Shown here: positions 10,943 to 21,600 of the stretch, one piece after another | How positions within the stretch are numbered: position 1 is the stretch's first letter | Layout of the letters: every line of letters starts with the position of its first letter | Source of the DNA: Ischnura elegans | Lineage: Eukaryota > Arthropoda > Insecta > Odonata > Coenagrionidae | Assembly: GCF_921293095.1 (NCBI RefSeq) | Contig: NC_060246.1 | Span: forward strand, 108,914,941-108,978,940 | Direction: 5' to 3' | DNA: 64,000 bases | Notes under the pieces: model-generated | The model's database searches: none | The model's input: the letters and a program-made list of their open reading frames with translations, nothing else | What the model was told of the DNA's origin: nothing | Program-made: the position numbers and the translations under genes

Positions 10943-12721
10943 ATGGAATGTAAGTACATTGGTAGAAAAATATATGAAATTACTATTTTACAATTAGTGC
11001 TAACTGTTCTTGTGTGATATCGTGAAAGTTCTCAATCGCTGTTTATGAGCGGATGAATGTATGATATTACTATTTTAGTTCTAACTGTTCTTGTGTGGTA
11101 TGGTAAAAGTTCTCAATGGCTATTTATGAACCAATTGTGGTCGTAAATGCCGTATTAAGTTATTCCTGCCCAATGTAAATACTTGGATCGAATATGATGC
11201 ATGTAACCGAGTGAGTGCGAAAATGTTCGATCAAAATCAATCATAGCCACAATAAAATGTGAAGGAAGTAATAAATTCTTGGTCAAGGCTTAGAGCCTGT
11301 TCTAATTTCGTTTGTGAATCTATTCATGAACTCTTTTTTTTTTGTTCATGCTAATATTGCAACAAGGCCATAAAATTATGATAACAGCACCATTTCATGA
11401 ATGCTAAACTAATCGCTGGATGATGAATTAGCCCTCTCTTTCATGGTATCATTTTGAGGCATAATTAACTAATGTGTAACCAAGTATCATTAACGAACTT
11501 ATTTTGTGAATAACTGTCGCAGCGAAGTGCTAACAGTAAATATGAGTAGTCTCGACTAGGAATCATGTTAACACAGTTGCACTCTGATATGAGGGAACGA
11601 AACAAAGAATTGGCATAGGTAACCCATGGGGATGGCTCAAAAGGAGTGCATGATACGTACTATCGTCAGTTTTTCCATCAGATTACTAAAAATTTACTTT
11701 AGCACTTAGGCGATTCACTCAGAAGTAAGGGGACAAAAATAATCGAGTTTATTTGCAGTATCTACAGTATTCCTGTGGTTCGTGCCTCAAATACTAACCA
11801 AATCTGGCATATATATTGCTTGGGTTTCACGGATTTCAAGACATACACCATATGCCCATTGGTATTTATAATTTCATGGACAATTAGAGACCAAAGTCAC
11901 ATAATGTGTATCTTAAGCGATTTTTTATGGAATATAAGGCTCCACATTATAGTGGAATTAAATTTAATGTTGTCAATTGAACCAAACGTTTGTTCTGTTA
12001 AACATGATACTCTCAGGTTCATCATAATTTTCTTGCTTTCCATATTTCATTACATATTTTAAGCAATGCAAAATCTGTTAATGAGAAATGTCTGTTTAGT
12101 CATGCAAAAAAATGACATTTTTATTTTTTGAAGAACTTCACCCTCTTGCATGGAAATGAATCGGTGTCTTAAAATGTTCATGACCTCACTAATCTATTAG
12201 TATTATCTTCATCTAGCTCTCAATAATTGTATTATGTTGATGGACTTACATGGAAATGTATTGTAGGATTATTGATATTTAAGACCAATGTATATACACT
12301 AGCTGACATGAATAACTTTTACATTACATATTGTGTGAACTTATGATGCAATACTTCCCTTATTGCTGCTTCCTCTCCTTAGTCTGTCTCATGCAAATTT
12401 TAAATTTTGCAACTTAATGTTAATTTACCATTCATGAAAGATGTCAATATTCACCATTTTCAGGTTAAAGAAGTAATAATTTTTTGCTGTTTAGTGCTTG
12501 TTTAGTGGATAAATATTGATTTCTGTTTATTTTAATCTACAGATGCTCTCCACTCTTGTCTTATGTTTAGCAGTGCTGATAAATGTGCCTTTCTTGAGTT
12601 AACTGGGGAGTGGCTACGATGGTCGTGCTGCCTGAAGAAGACTGAGAGAAATCAAGGAAAAGAATAGGATTGAAATATTTGTTGATAATGTTAAATGCTT
12701 ATGTTTTTTTATTAGAATAAA
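10943..12721 (+). other. Possible two-exon small gene carried inside the transposon
   Basis: An ATG at 10943 is followed after seven bases by a consensus donor (GTAAGT, from 10950). A pyrimidine-rich acceptor ends at 12542. Joining the two gives an uninterrupted 43-codon frame (MEYALHSC...) ending TAG at 12665-12667, with AATAAA at 12716-12721. The splice signals, frame and poly(A) signal agree, but the peptide matches no family I know and short frames like this can arise by chance. It may be a captured host transcript or a non-coding RNA. Confidence 0.3.
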
Positions 12722-13386
12722 TCTACTTCATTATCAAATTGCAGAACTATGTCATACTTGATTCTCCTATTATATCCTATGTAATCCATTATCTACCAAT
12801 TGATTACATATTCCGTAGGAGCTCCATCAAAGGATAAAGTGGCAGTAGACTTTAATAATTACAAATAATTTGGGCTAAAGCATTATAGTGGCTCATGATA
12901 CCACCTATGTATCAATATTCTTATTAATGTTACTAAAACATGCCTTAGCCCTTTTCCTTGTTCGTTCAATCTTTCGTACGTTGCAATCTAGCAGTGTGGA
13001 GTGTAATGCTTTCAGATGCACATGTGCAGTGGAGCTGGTGAGAGCTGTACGATGACAGGGCTAAAGAGGATGTTGAAGGGTTAGACAACATGATAATCAG
13101 TACCATCAATGCTTCATTCTGTCGAATGCTTATCATTTATAAATTTTAAATTAACATTGGCGATTTCAAATCCTTGACCAAATTTAGTTGTATTAATGAT
13201 TAAACATTTTCAATTTAAAGTGCTAATCTGATAACTTGAGTGAATGCAATGTGTAGGTCTGACATCATGCCCTAAGTCCACAGTGAAAGGCAGGAGCGGT
13301 AAAAAGGAGAGAATTTGTGCATCTATAGGTATTGCAAGGTTGTAAGGGAATACTTTTCATAAGGGGGATAAATGGATGCAACCTCA

Positions 13387-13586
13387 CCCTAGTGAAAATC
13401 TCCATAGGATTTCTTTTTCCTTTAGTAATTTGACAATGGGAAATGATTGTTCCTATAGGAAAATTTTAGGTTCCTATGGGAAAATAAAATTTTCCTGTAG
13501 GAACATAAAAATTTCCTATAGAAACAAATGTTTCCCATTGTCAAATTACTATTGGAAAAAAAATCCTGTAGATATTTTCACTAGGG
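13387..13586. mobile_element. 200-bp MITE nested in the larger transposon
   Basis: It begins CCCTAGTGAAAAT and ends ATTTTCACTAGGG. The inverted ends extend about 60 bp and share TAGTAATTTGACAATGGGAA. The centre is a chain of TTCCTATAGGAA-like palindromes. The flanks are CA on the left and TA on the right, so a TA duplication is plausible but mutated. The CCCTAGT start is shared with the element it sits in, suggesting one transposase group mobilises both. Confidence 0.7.
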
Positions 13587-13885
13587 TATGCTGAGCATAT
13601 TTTGGGAGAATGATGGGCATATGTTAAAAACATATGTTGGGCATAATTGGATACCATGCTGAGCATATGTTACAAACATATGTTGAGCATAAGTGGGTAA
13701 TATGCTGAGCATATGTTAAAAACACATGTTGAGCATGTGTGGAAAACATGCTGAGCATATGTTGAAAACTTGTGTTGAACATATGTTGAGCATATGCCTT
13801 GCCGGACATTTACATATGCTCAGCATGTGCTCAAATTATGTTGAACACATCTTACATATGTGTTGAAAATGCCCTGAGCATACTC
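13587..13885. repeat. Right subterminal CATATG-rich array
   Basis: At least five units of the form GAGCATATGTTAAAAACATATGTT spaced roughly 50-60 bp apart, degenerate and inverted relative to the left array. They lie directly inside the CCCTAGTAGCACAA terminus. Confidence 0.7.
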
Positions 13886-13911
13886 TGAACACAAATTGTG
13901 CTACTAGGGTA

Positions 13912-14989
13912 TATACACAGGGGAGAGGTAAAATGTTGAATTTCTTAAAAAGAGGGCGACATGGAGCATAAACAGGCACCTTGCCGATAATACGCAGTAT
14001 CCTCTTTTGAATTTTGAAGATTATTTTGGAATTGGGTCTAGGGCCCCAGAAGAGTATACTAAACATTACATGTGAGTAGAATTCATAATAAATTGATAAT
14101 AGTACATCAATATCTACAGTTTTTCGGATAGACAGGATCAAATAACAGACAGAACTCAATTTACTGCGAAGCTTCTGAATATGTTCCTCCCAAGATATTT
14201 GATTATCAAGAGTTACACCCAGGAAAGAGGAACTGAGGTTTTGTGGAATAGGTTTACCATCAGTCTTGACAGAGATCTGTGATTGCTGTTTATTCTTGTT
14301 GCAAAAGTAAATTAAATTAGATTTCTCCACATTGAGGAGGAGAGAATTTTGATTACACCACTCTTGTAAGACACGTGCTGCATCATTAGATTTTAAGGTC
14401 AGGCTTTCCATTGATGTGGCAGACACTAAAACATTGGTATCATCAGCGTACAATACTGGAAGTACACCTGGTACATATTTAAACATATCTGGGAGGTCAT
14501 TTATAAATAAAAGGAACAGAACTGGTCCCAGAACTGAGCCCTGGGGAACGCCCATGACAATTTTTTTCTCAGGGGACATAAAATTGGTTCCATCCCTTCT
14601 AAGGACAACACTTTGTCGCCTATCACTCAGGTAAGACTCAATCCACTTGTAGCCTGCACCTCTAATTCCAAACATTTCAAGTTTTTGCAGTAATAGACCG
14701 TGATTGACACAGTCAAAAGCTTTAGAAAAGTCAAAGGAGAGAATAAGTGATTCTAGTCTGTTATCCAGATCATCTAATATTTTATTCACAACCTGGTAAG
14801 TGGCAGTAGTAGTAGACCTTGATTTCCTAAAGCCATGTTGGGCGGTGGATAATAATTTTAGAGATTCCAAATAAGCTATGAGACGTGAATAAAATACTAC
14901 CTCAAAAATCATTCTGAACTGATTCAGTAGAGAGATTGGACGATATGAATTCATCCTCTGTCGACTGCCCTTACCTTTGTACAGAGGGA
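13912..14989 (-). pseudogene. CR1-group LINE reverse transcriptase domain
   Basis: The minus-strand frame contains RPISLLNQF, STAQHGFRKSRST, SFDFSKAFDCVNH, VMGVPQGSVLGP and the catalytic LYADDTNV box, then the thumb region ending LPLPCVY at the transposon insertion. These are the ordered RT blocks of a CR1-like non-LTR retrotransposon. A frame break near 14955-14998 separates it from the upstream linker. Confidence 0.85.
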
Positions 14990-14998
14990 TGATCTTTG

Positions 14999-15601
14999 CT
15001 ACTTTGAGTGGACCTGGAAAATGCCTAACCGTAAAGATTCATTGATCAAGAATAATAATGGGGACATGATTGCATGGAAGGAACGCTTTATTACAACCAT
15101 TGGAATCTCATCAAGGCCAGCAGTAAACTTATTGCTTAGTTTCCGGATAACATTCCTTAATTCTGAATCAGAACAAGGCTGAAGAAATAAGGAATTACAA
15201 GGTGTTACTGTTCGGGAATATTTAGTATGTTGATTCAATTTGGGTAGTTGATGTGACAGAAAAAAATCATTGAGGGCAGAGGCCATTTGAAAGTTATCAT
15301 CCAAAATGGTATTGTCCTGGGAGTTCAAGAGTTTAAAGTCTGACCTATTACTCTTGCTATGTTTCGATTCTTTAACAATTTTCCAAATTTCTTTAGTTTT
15401 ATTTGCAGCATTATTAATTCTTTGGTTATTGTATGTCTTCTTGGCATTCTGAAGGATATACCTATAATTCTTTTTCAAGACAGTATACTCGCGTCTATCA
15501 GTGGGGTCCGTTTTACCATTGAAGTACAGAGCCATGTCTTTCATATACCTCGATAAGTTGCGAATTTCTTGCGAGACCCAAGGTTTTTTGTTGCTTGTCC
15601 T
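14999..15601 (-). pseudogene. CR1-group LINE linker between endonuclease and RT
   Basis: The frame 15544-14999 carries the segment between endonuclease and RT. It includes KETWKI-like helical sequence (TKEIWKIVKESK) and the RT entry motif NKFTAGLDEIPMVVIK. It lies in a different frame from the RT, and another frame break occurs between 15545 and 15602. Confidence 0.7.
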
Positions 15602-16540
15602 TTAATAACTTCTACTTTTTACTGGCAAGATGGGAAAGCAATAGTCGAAGTACTCTAGGTATGATGAGTAAAAAAGATTGAAGCTGTCATCAAAAGAGGA
15701 CATGTGATAAATGCTAGACCAATCATGAGAATTTAGCAATTCACAGAAAGTGATAATATTTTCTTCAGAGAAGAGTCTCTTATATGAGGTTAAACTCATT
15801 TTTGAAGAACTAACTTCAATTTTGCAAAGTAATGGGAAATGATCTGATATATGAGACACAACAACTTTAGTTTCAACAGACATCGGGTCAAAATTCGTAC
15901 AGATGTAATCAATGAGGGTCGCGGAAGTATGACTAACTCTTGTCGGTTCATCATTTGTGATATTCAGATAGAAAGAAGAAAGAATATCTAACAATTCCCA
16001 TTTTTCTCTAAAATCTTGAAGAACATTGCAATTGAAGTCCCCAGTGATGATAAGAAAAGGATTCTCAACGTCATTATGAATTAGTTCAAGAAGTTCGGAT
16101 AGTTTGTCGAGAAAAATATTGAAACTGCTGGAAGGAGAGCGATAGACGGTCACTAAATAAATTTCTCTCTTGTCAAGTTCAATTTTAGTCATGCAAGATT
16201 CAAACACTTGTTCTTCGTTCAGCCTATCATAGGGGACTTTCACAGGGATGTATCTTAAATTCCGAGATACGAGGATTAAGACGCCACCATTTTTTAGCAT
16301 ATATCGACTAAAAAAATCTGCTAACACGTAGCCGGGCAGATGGAAAGTGTTCACTTCGTCGGCCGAAAGCCAGTGTTCGTTAAGGCAGAGAACGTCTGGT
16401 TTATGGTCACTCACAAAAACTTCTAGATCAAGGGTCTTGTTGCGTACACATTGAATGTTAATGTGGAGTACCTTTAAATGCTGCTCTATCTCGTTGGCGC
16501 TTTTTGGCGAGGTTTGGGAAAAAATAATTCCCGAAACACA
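15602..16540 (-). pseudogene. CR1-group LINE APE-like endonuclease domain
   Basis: The frame contains HINIQCVRNK (Asn of the metal site), VLCLNEHWL (Glu), VYRSPSSS, ITGDFNCNV (Asp/Asn pair) and a terminal SDHFPLLC, the ordered motifs of the apurinic-type endonuclease that nicks target DNA for LINE insertion. The start of ORF2 is not certain because the N-terminal 20-25 residues of the open frame are probably antisense or ORF1 overlap. Confidence 0.85.
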
Positions 16541-16590
16541 CGTCTTCGTGCCAAAATTCAGCACTGAGAAGCTGGTCACCGAGTTCACTA

Positions 16591-17175
16591 CTAACCGAGA
16601 CACGAAATGAGGCAGTCTCCACGAGTGACTTTTAGCTGTTCGATCTCTATAGATGATTCGGTTATTTCTTGCTTTTGTTCCTTAATGTACTGGAGCACCG
16701 AGGCGCATGTTGTGTCAGGAGGAAGATTCCAAATGTGAATGTGTGAGCGCTTTGGGATGCCCGAGAGAGAGCAGATCTTGTTAGAAGTACCCCTAGATGG
16801 AGGAGGACGGCGATAACGTTTGTGTGTCACACGAGTAAAGCCATAGTTATTTTCTTCGGTGGCTTGGTTAACTGCGATAGTATCACTACACCTGTCTGCG
16901 GGGATAGCAGCGGCAGACTCACGTTTAAGATTGGGAGTAGGATTGTCGATACAAGTAATTCCTACACTAGGTTCACTTTTACGTGCTGAAATTCGTGTCC
17001 CCGGTCGCACATACGCAGCCGTCAGAGGTGGTTTTCTTACGAGCTGGTTGGCCTGCGAATCACCTGCCTTTGGAGCTGGATCCGATAATACGGCTTCGGC
17101 AGAAGAAACAGTTTTTATCTGCTTGAAGGCTGCTTCCTGGGAAGTTTTGTAATAAGGACATGATTTCTACTAATG
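16591..17175 (-). pseudogene. CR1-group LINE ORF1 (gag-like), partial
   Basis: An open frame from about 17175 runs into IHIWNLPPDT...VLQYIKEQ and EIEQLKVTRGD, which resembles the RRM-like RNA-binding domain of arthropod LINE ORF1 proteins. The N-terminus (CPYYKTSQEA...) begins after a stop and has no start codon near, so the copy is 5'-truncated or mutated there. The frame ends about 12 bp inside the next ORF. Confidence 0.6.
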
Positions 17176-17936
17176 AAGTGCACCAAAGGTTAAAAGCTGC
17201 TGCAACAAGGGCTGAAAGAAGAGTACAACAGTAATATAATGTTGAAGCAATACTCGATGTTAACAGCACTCTTCAATATTTTGTAACATGATGAATATGA
17301 TCACTCACATTTCAGTGAAATCCAATGAAGTAGGAGGCTTGTGGTACCGTCCCTCTAACTGGCTTTTTGTCAGAACATCTACCTATCGAAATTAATACAA
17401 TATAAAACACATTGATAACTCTTTTTGCTTGCTGACCAAAAATGAAATTATGCACGTCAGTCTCTTATCATGCATTATGAGATGCCACGTGAACAAGTGA
17501 CCAGACTGCTTAAATCTGATAGTACATGGACACAATATTTACAAGTTGTCCCACTTTTTACATACTTTTACATTGTCTGCAAACATTAGACATATGCAAT
17601 GATGAATGTATATTAGCCAAGTCATTAACAAAGATTCACAACAGAAGTGGATCAATAAGTGGGACAACAGAAAATTACTACTACCCGAGTAGCAGAAGAA
17701 TATTGAAAAATGATTTAAATATTATTTCAAATTTAAAATCAAAATGGCTAGATCCGTGACTTTTTCAAGATTTTAAAATTATGTAATAGGTGTTATCTTT
17801 TAAAGTGATATCATTTTGTTGTTAACATGCATATTGATACGTACAAATGGCTTAATTTTTTGCACATATTCTTTTTTTAAATTTGACAGGAAAAGGCGAA
17901 TATTATTTAAAAAGCAATTTAAAAATTATATTTTGA
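17176..17936. other. AT-rich spacer between two LINEs
   Basis: No gene or repeat is supported here. The last bases provide the target sequence of the next LINE. Confidence 0.5.
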
Positions 17937-17951
17937 ACACTTGAAAATATT
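17937..17951. repeat. Left target-site duplication of LINE copy A
   Basis: ACACTTGAAAATATT is repeated exactly at 22479-22493, directly after the TAC-repeat tail. This marks a normal target-primed insertion. Confidence 0.95.
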
Positions 17952-17953
17952 GC

Positions 17954-18571
17954 TTTCAATGCCAAAAATTCGGCCACATCGCACCGCGATGTGAGGGCAA
18001 GAACACCTGCCCGCGCTGTGGCAAGGACAAGCATGACGGTGAGAAATGTTCATCGGAGCCTTACTGCGTCAACTGCGAGGGCACGCATCCATCGTACTCC
18101 CGAGATTGTCCCGTCATGAAAGATGAAAGGAGGATAATGGAAATAAAGACCCTGGAAAGAATCCCCTACTCCGAGGCACGAATGAAATACCGGTCACAGA
18201 TGGCCCCAACATTTTCAAAATCGTATTCGCAAATAGTCGCAACCACCACTAAAAAAACTACATGTACCATCTCTACTCAGACTTATAATGATTTTCGCAT
18301 TGAGAGCACGAAGATGCCCACACGAGAACAAAAAAAAACAGAAAAGCAAATTAATAAAGTCACAGACAGGAAAAGTCATTCTAAGGCGGTTTCCCCTAAG
18401 AAAAACCCAAAATCTACTTCTGAGGATGCTGGGAATAAGCGGGATAAAACACCCCCACCCACATCCTCTAAAGATGAACAATATGATGCCATGGAAGAAG
18501 ACCTCTGTGTCTCGGACACAGAAGTGTTCCAGGCCAGGATAAAGCAGAGGAAACAGCGGTTAAAACGTTGA
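17954..18571 (+). pseudogene. I-group ORF1, C-terminal fragment with zinc knuckles
   Basis: The frame gives FQCQKFGHIAPRC, CPRCGKDKHDGEKC and CVNCEGTHPSYSRDC, three CCHC knuckles that bind nucleic acid, followed by a lysine-rich, low-complexity tail. It corresponds to the last two thirds of the ORF1 at 25342-26530. The first part was never copied. The 75 bp between its stop and the ORF2 start are AT-rich (TTTATTTATTTATT). Confidence 0.85.
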
Positions 18572-18646
18572 TCCTCCGCTCACTGTGTACATACGTACAT
18601 TTCCAGATTTTAACCTATTTATTTATTTATTTTAACAATTTAAACC

Positions 18647-21600
18647 ATGAATTTTATTCTACAATGGAATATGAATGGTTTTTATAGGCACAAGGAGGAG
18701 CTGGTTGTTTTAATTAGAGACTATAACCCCGTCTGCATATGCCTGCAAGAGACGCATTTTAAGCTGACAGACAAGACCGTTTTAAAAGGTTTTAAATTTT
18801 TTAGACTTGACGACACCAGTGGTCAGCGAGCCCAGGGTGGAGTGGCAATTGCTATTCGGGAGGCCCTATACACCTCACGAGTGCAATTGGACACTCCGCT
18901 GCAGGCAATTGCAGTGACAGTACACGCACCCGAGGCAATTACTCTCTGCAACGTATATCTGCCGGAAGGTGCACCTGTGAGTCGAGTTAATTTAGAATCC
19001 CTCGTTCGTCAGTTACCTCGGCCCTATGTTTTAATGGGTGACTTCAACGCACACGACACCCTATGGGGTAGCTCAAGAACTCAGTGCAATCAAAGGGGAC
19101 ACATAGTCACAAATTTTATCAATGACTTTAACTTGTTTTTACTAAACACCGGTGAAAAAACTCGATTCAACAGCTTCAACGGTACCTTCTCGTGTATCGA
19201 CTTAAGTATTACGACAGGTGGCCTAATGCCTAGGCTTGAGTGGTCCGTACATAAAGATTTATGCGGTAGCGACCACTACCCTATTTTAATAACTAAAGGT
19301 GGCGGTTTTATCCACCGTCCGACTCAACCAAGCAATTGGGTTGTCCGCAAGGCCAATTGGTCTCTTTTTAAAAGAAATTTTTATTTTAACCACGACGACA
19401 ATGTGAATGGTGTGGGGAACATAAAAGTACTCACAGATAACATTCTAGAAGCCGCAAATTCCACCGTACCCCGTTCTAAATGCAAATCTCACAGGCCCAC
19501 AGTTCCTTGGTGGAACGAGGAGTGCGCAAAAGCTATACAGGTGCGAAAGAGGGCACTCCGAATCTTTAGCAAATATCCTACGGCGACAAATCTCACCGCC
19601 TTCCGGCGCCTCAGAGCGAAAGCTCGGCAAGTGGTTAAGGAGGCCAAGAAAGCTTCGTGGGAGGAGTTTGTGTGTTCTATAAACCACAGGACTCCCATAT
19701 CCAACATCTGGAGGAAGATTAAAAGCATCTCTGGCTCTAACCACAACCCTGCAATTTCATCCCTGAAGGAGACTGACCGAGTTCTGACGACACCTCCCGA
19801 AATAAGCGAGTGCTTTGGACGTCGACTTGCGGAGACGAGTCGTAACGGCAGCTACGACGAACCATTTAGAACACTGAAAGAGCAGAATGAGACGATACCT
19901 CTTACCTTTAACCCGAGAGACTCTGGCGAGGTTTACAACGACCCCTTTTCTCTGTGGGAGTTGACCTCCGCCATCCTCGAATCCCGTGACGGCTCACCAG
20001 GAATAGATAAGGTGCATAACGCTTTTCTAAGAAATCTTCCCAAAGAAGCACTCCCCCATATGCTGCGATCCCTTAACCAAATTTGGTCAGAGGGTAGTTT
20101 TCCAGACCCTTGGAGGGAGTCCATAGTCGTACCCATCCTTAAACAAGGAAAAGATGGATCGGACCCAAACAACTATAGACCGATATCTCTCACCAGCTGC
20201 GTATGCAAGGTGATGGAAAGAATGGTCAACCGTCGTCTCGTTTGGTGGTTGGAGCGGCGGAACCTTCTTTCGGATATCCAGTGCGGCTTTCGAAGGGGTA
20301 GGTCAACCTCCGACCATCTCGTCAGGACTGACAGTTTCATTCAGGAAGCATTTCTCTTGCGGCAAAACGTAATTGGCGTGTTCTTCGACTTAGAGAAAGC
20401 GTATGACCGTGTTTGGCGGTACAAAATTCTGAAGACACTTGATAAATGGGGGTTTAAAGGAAATCTACCTATTTTCATTAAAAATTTTCTGTATGCCCGA
20501 GTTTTTAAAGTTAGAATAGGTGAATATCTATCTACCTTATATCCACAAGAAAATGGAGTACCCCAGGGGTCCGTACTGAGCGTGACCCTATTTGCCATTG
20601 CGATAAACGATGTGACCGAGTGTATCCGCTCCCCAGTTATGGGCTCCTTGTTTGTTGATGACCTCGCAATTTTCTGCAGGTCATCAAAATTAACGAATGC
20701 CTCTAGGCTGATCCAGCTGACTCTGAATAAGCTCTCCGTTTGGTCTCAGAGGAATGGATTCCGTTTCTCTACTGAGAAAACGAAATGCATTCACTTTTAC
20801 CGAGGACGGGGTGTACAAGCCCCACCGTCCCTATATCTCAATGGTAATGAGCTTCCTTACGTTGAGAACGCCCGATTTCTGGGTATGACATTGGACCGGC
20901 GCCTGAATTGGCGCGAACATTTCCGAGCTCTAAGAGACAAATGCTTCAAAGTTCTGAACATTTTACGGTTTCTGTCACATTCGACATGGGGCGCGGATCG
21001 TACCTCAATGCTTATGCTGTATCGAGCATTAGTACGTTCAAGGTTAGACTACGGATCGATTGTGTACTCATCCGCCCGTGAGACCTACATGAAACCGCTC
21101 TCGACGGTTCATAATACGGGACTGCGTTTAGCAACCGGTGCCTTCAGGACCTCCCCTGTCTTGAGCATTTACGCCGATACAGGAGAGCCTCCCCTAGTCA
21201 ATCGCAGAGAGACGTTGATGTGCAATTATGCCACAAAAATTTTATCCGCGCCGAACCACCCCTGTTTTAACATTATTTCTCACCCACTGCTTTTAGACCT
21301 TTTTAACCGAAAGACAAGATCCACTAAACCTCTAAGTGTTCGCTTCAGAAACCTAATCGCAGAACGCAATTTTACCTTGCCCGCCACGTACCCCACTGGG
21401 TACAGCAACGTGCCGCCGTGGTTAATTCCCCGGCCAGCTTTGAGACTTGATCTTACTCGCTGCTCTAAATCTACTACTATGCCGGGAGAATACCAACAAC
21501 TTTTCAAGAAATTCCGCGCCGAAAACTCAGAATCTACGTTCGTATACACTGACGGTTCGAAATCGGATACCGCCTGTGGGTGCGCTGTGGTATCCCCATA

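Larger units (their letters stand above)
10301..13909. mobile_element. TA-flanked 3.6-kb non-autonomous DNA transposon
   Basis: Termini CCCTAGTAGCACAA and its reverse complement (13896-13909) are bounded by TA at 10299-10300 and 13910-13911, exactly where the LINE frame is interrupted. Both ends carry arrays of GAGCATATG-type words. No transposase is encoded, so it must be moved in trans. The interior includes a possible two-exon gene (10943-12721) and a nested MITE (13387-13586). The superfamily is uncertain: the TA duplication fits Tc1/mariner-like enzymes, but the termini are not ones I can assign. Confidence 0.75.
9887..17175 (-). mobile_element. CR1-group LINE, 5'-truncated and decayed
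   Basis: Reading the minus strand from 17175 gives the end of an ORF1, then an APE-type endonuclease, RT and the short C-terminal tail typical of CR1/L2/Daphne-like LINEs, ending in an ATT microsatellite at 9887-9904. No RNase H domain is present. The element is split by a TA-flanked DNA transposon (10301-13909). Removing that segment and one TA restores a single frame across the joint (CVYMYAVIV). Several frame breaks show it is old. I found no target-site duplication. Confidence 0.8.

Noticed and set aside
11775-12062. 95-codon plus-strand open frame
   Set aside because: It lies in the putative intron of the small gene in the transposon, is AT-rich and hydrophobic by composition, and has no domain.
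10316-13885. CATATG-rich arrays as a CRISPR-like array
   Set aside because: Repeats and spacers are not distinct, units are degenerate and palindromic, and they lie inside transposon ends of a eukaryotic genome.
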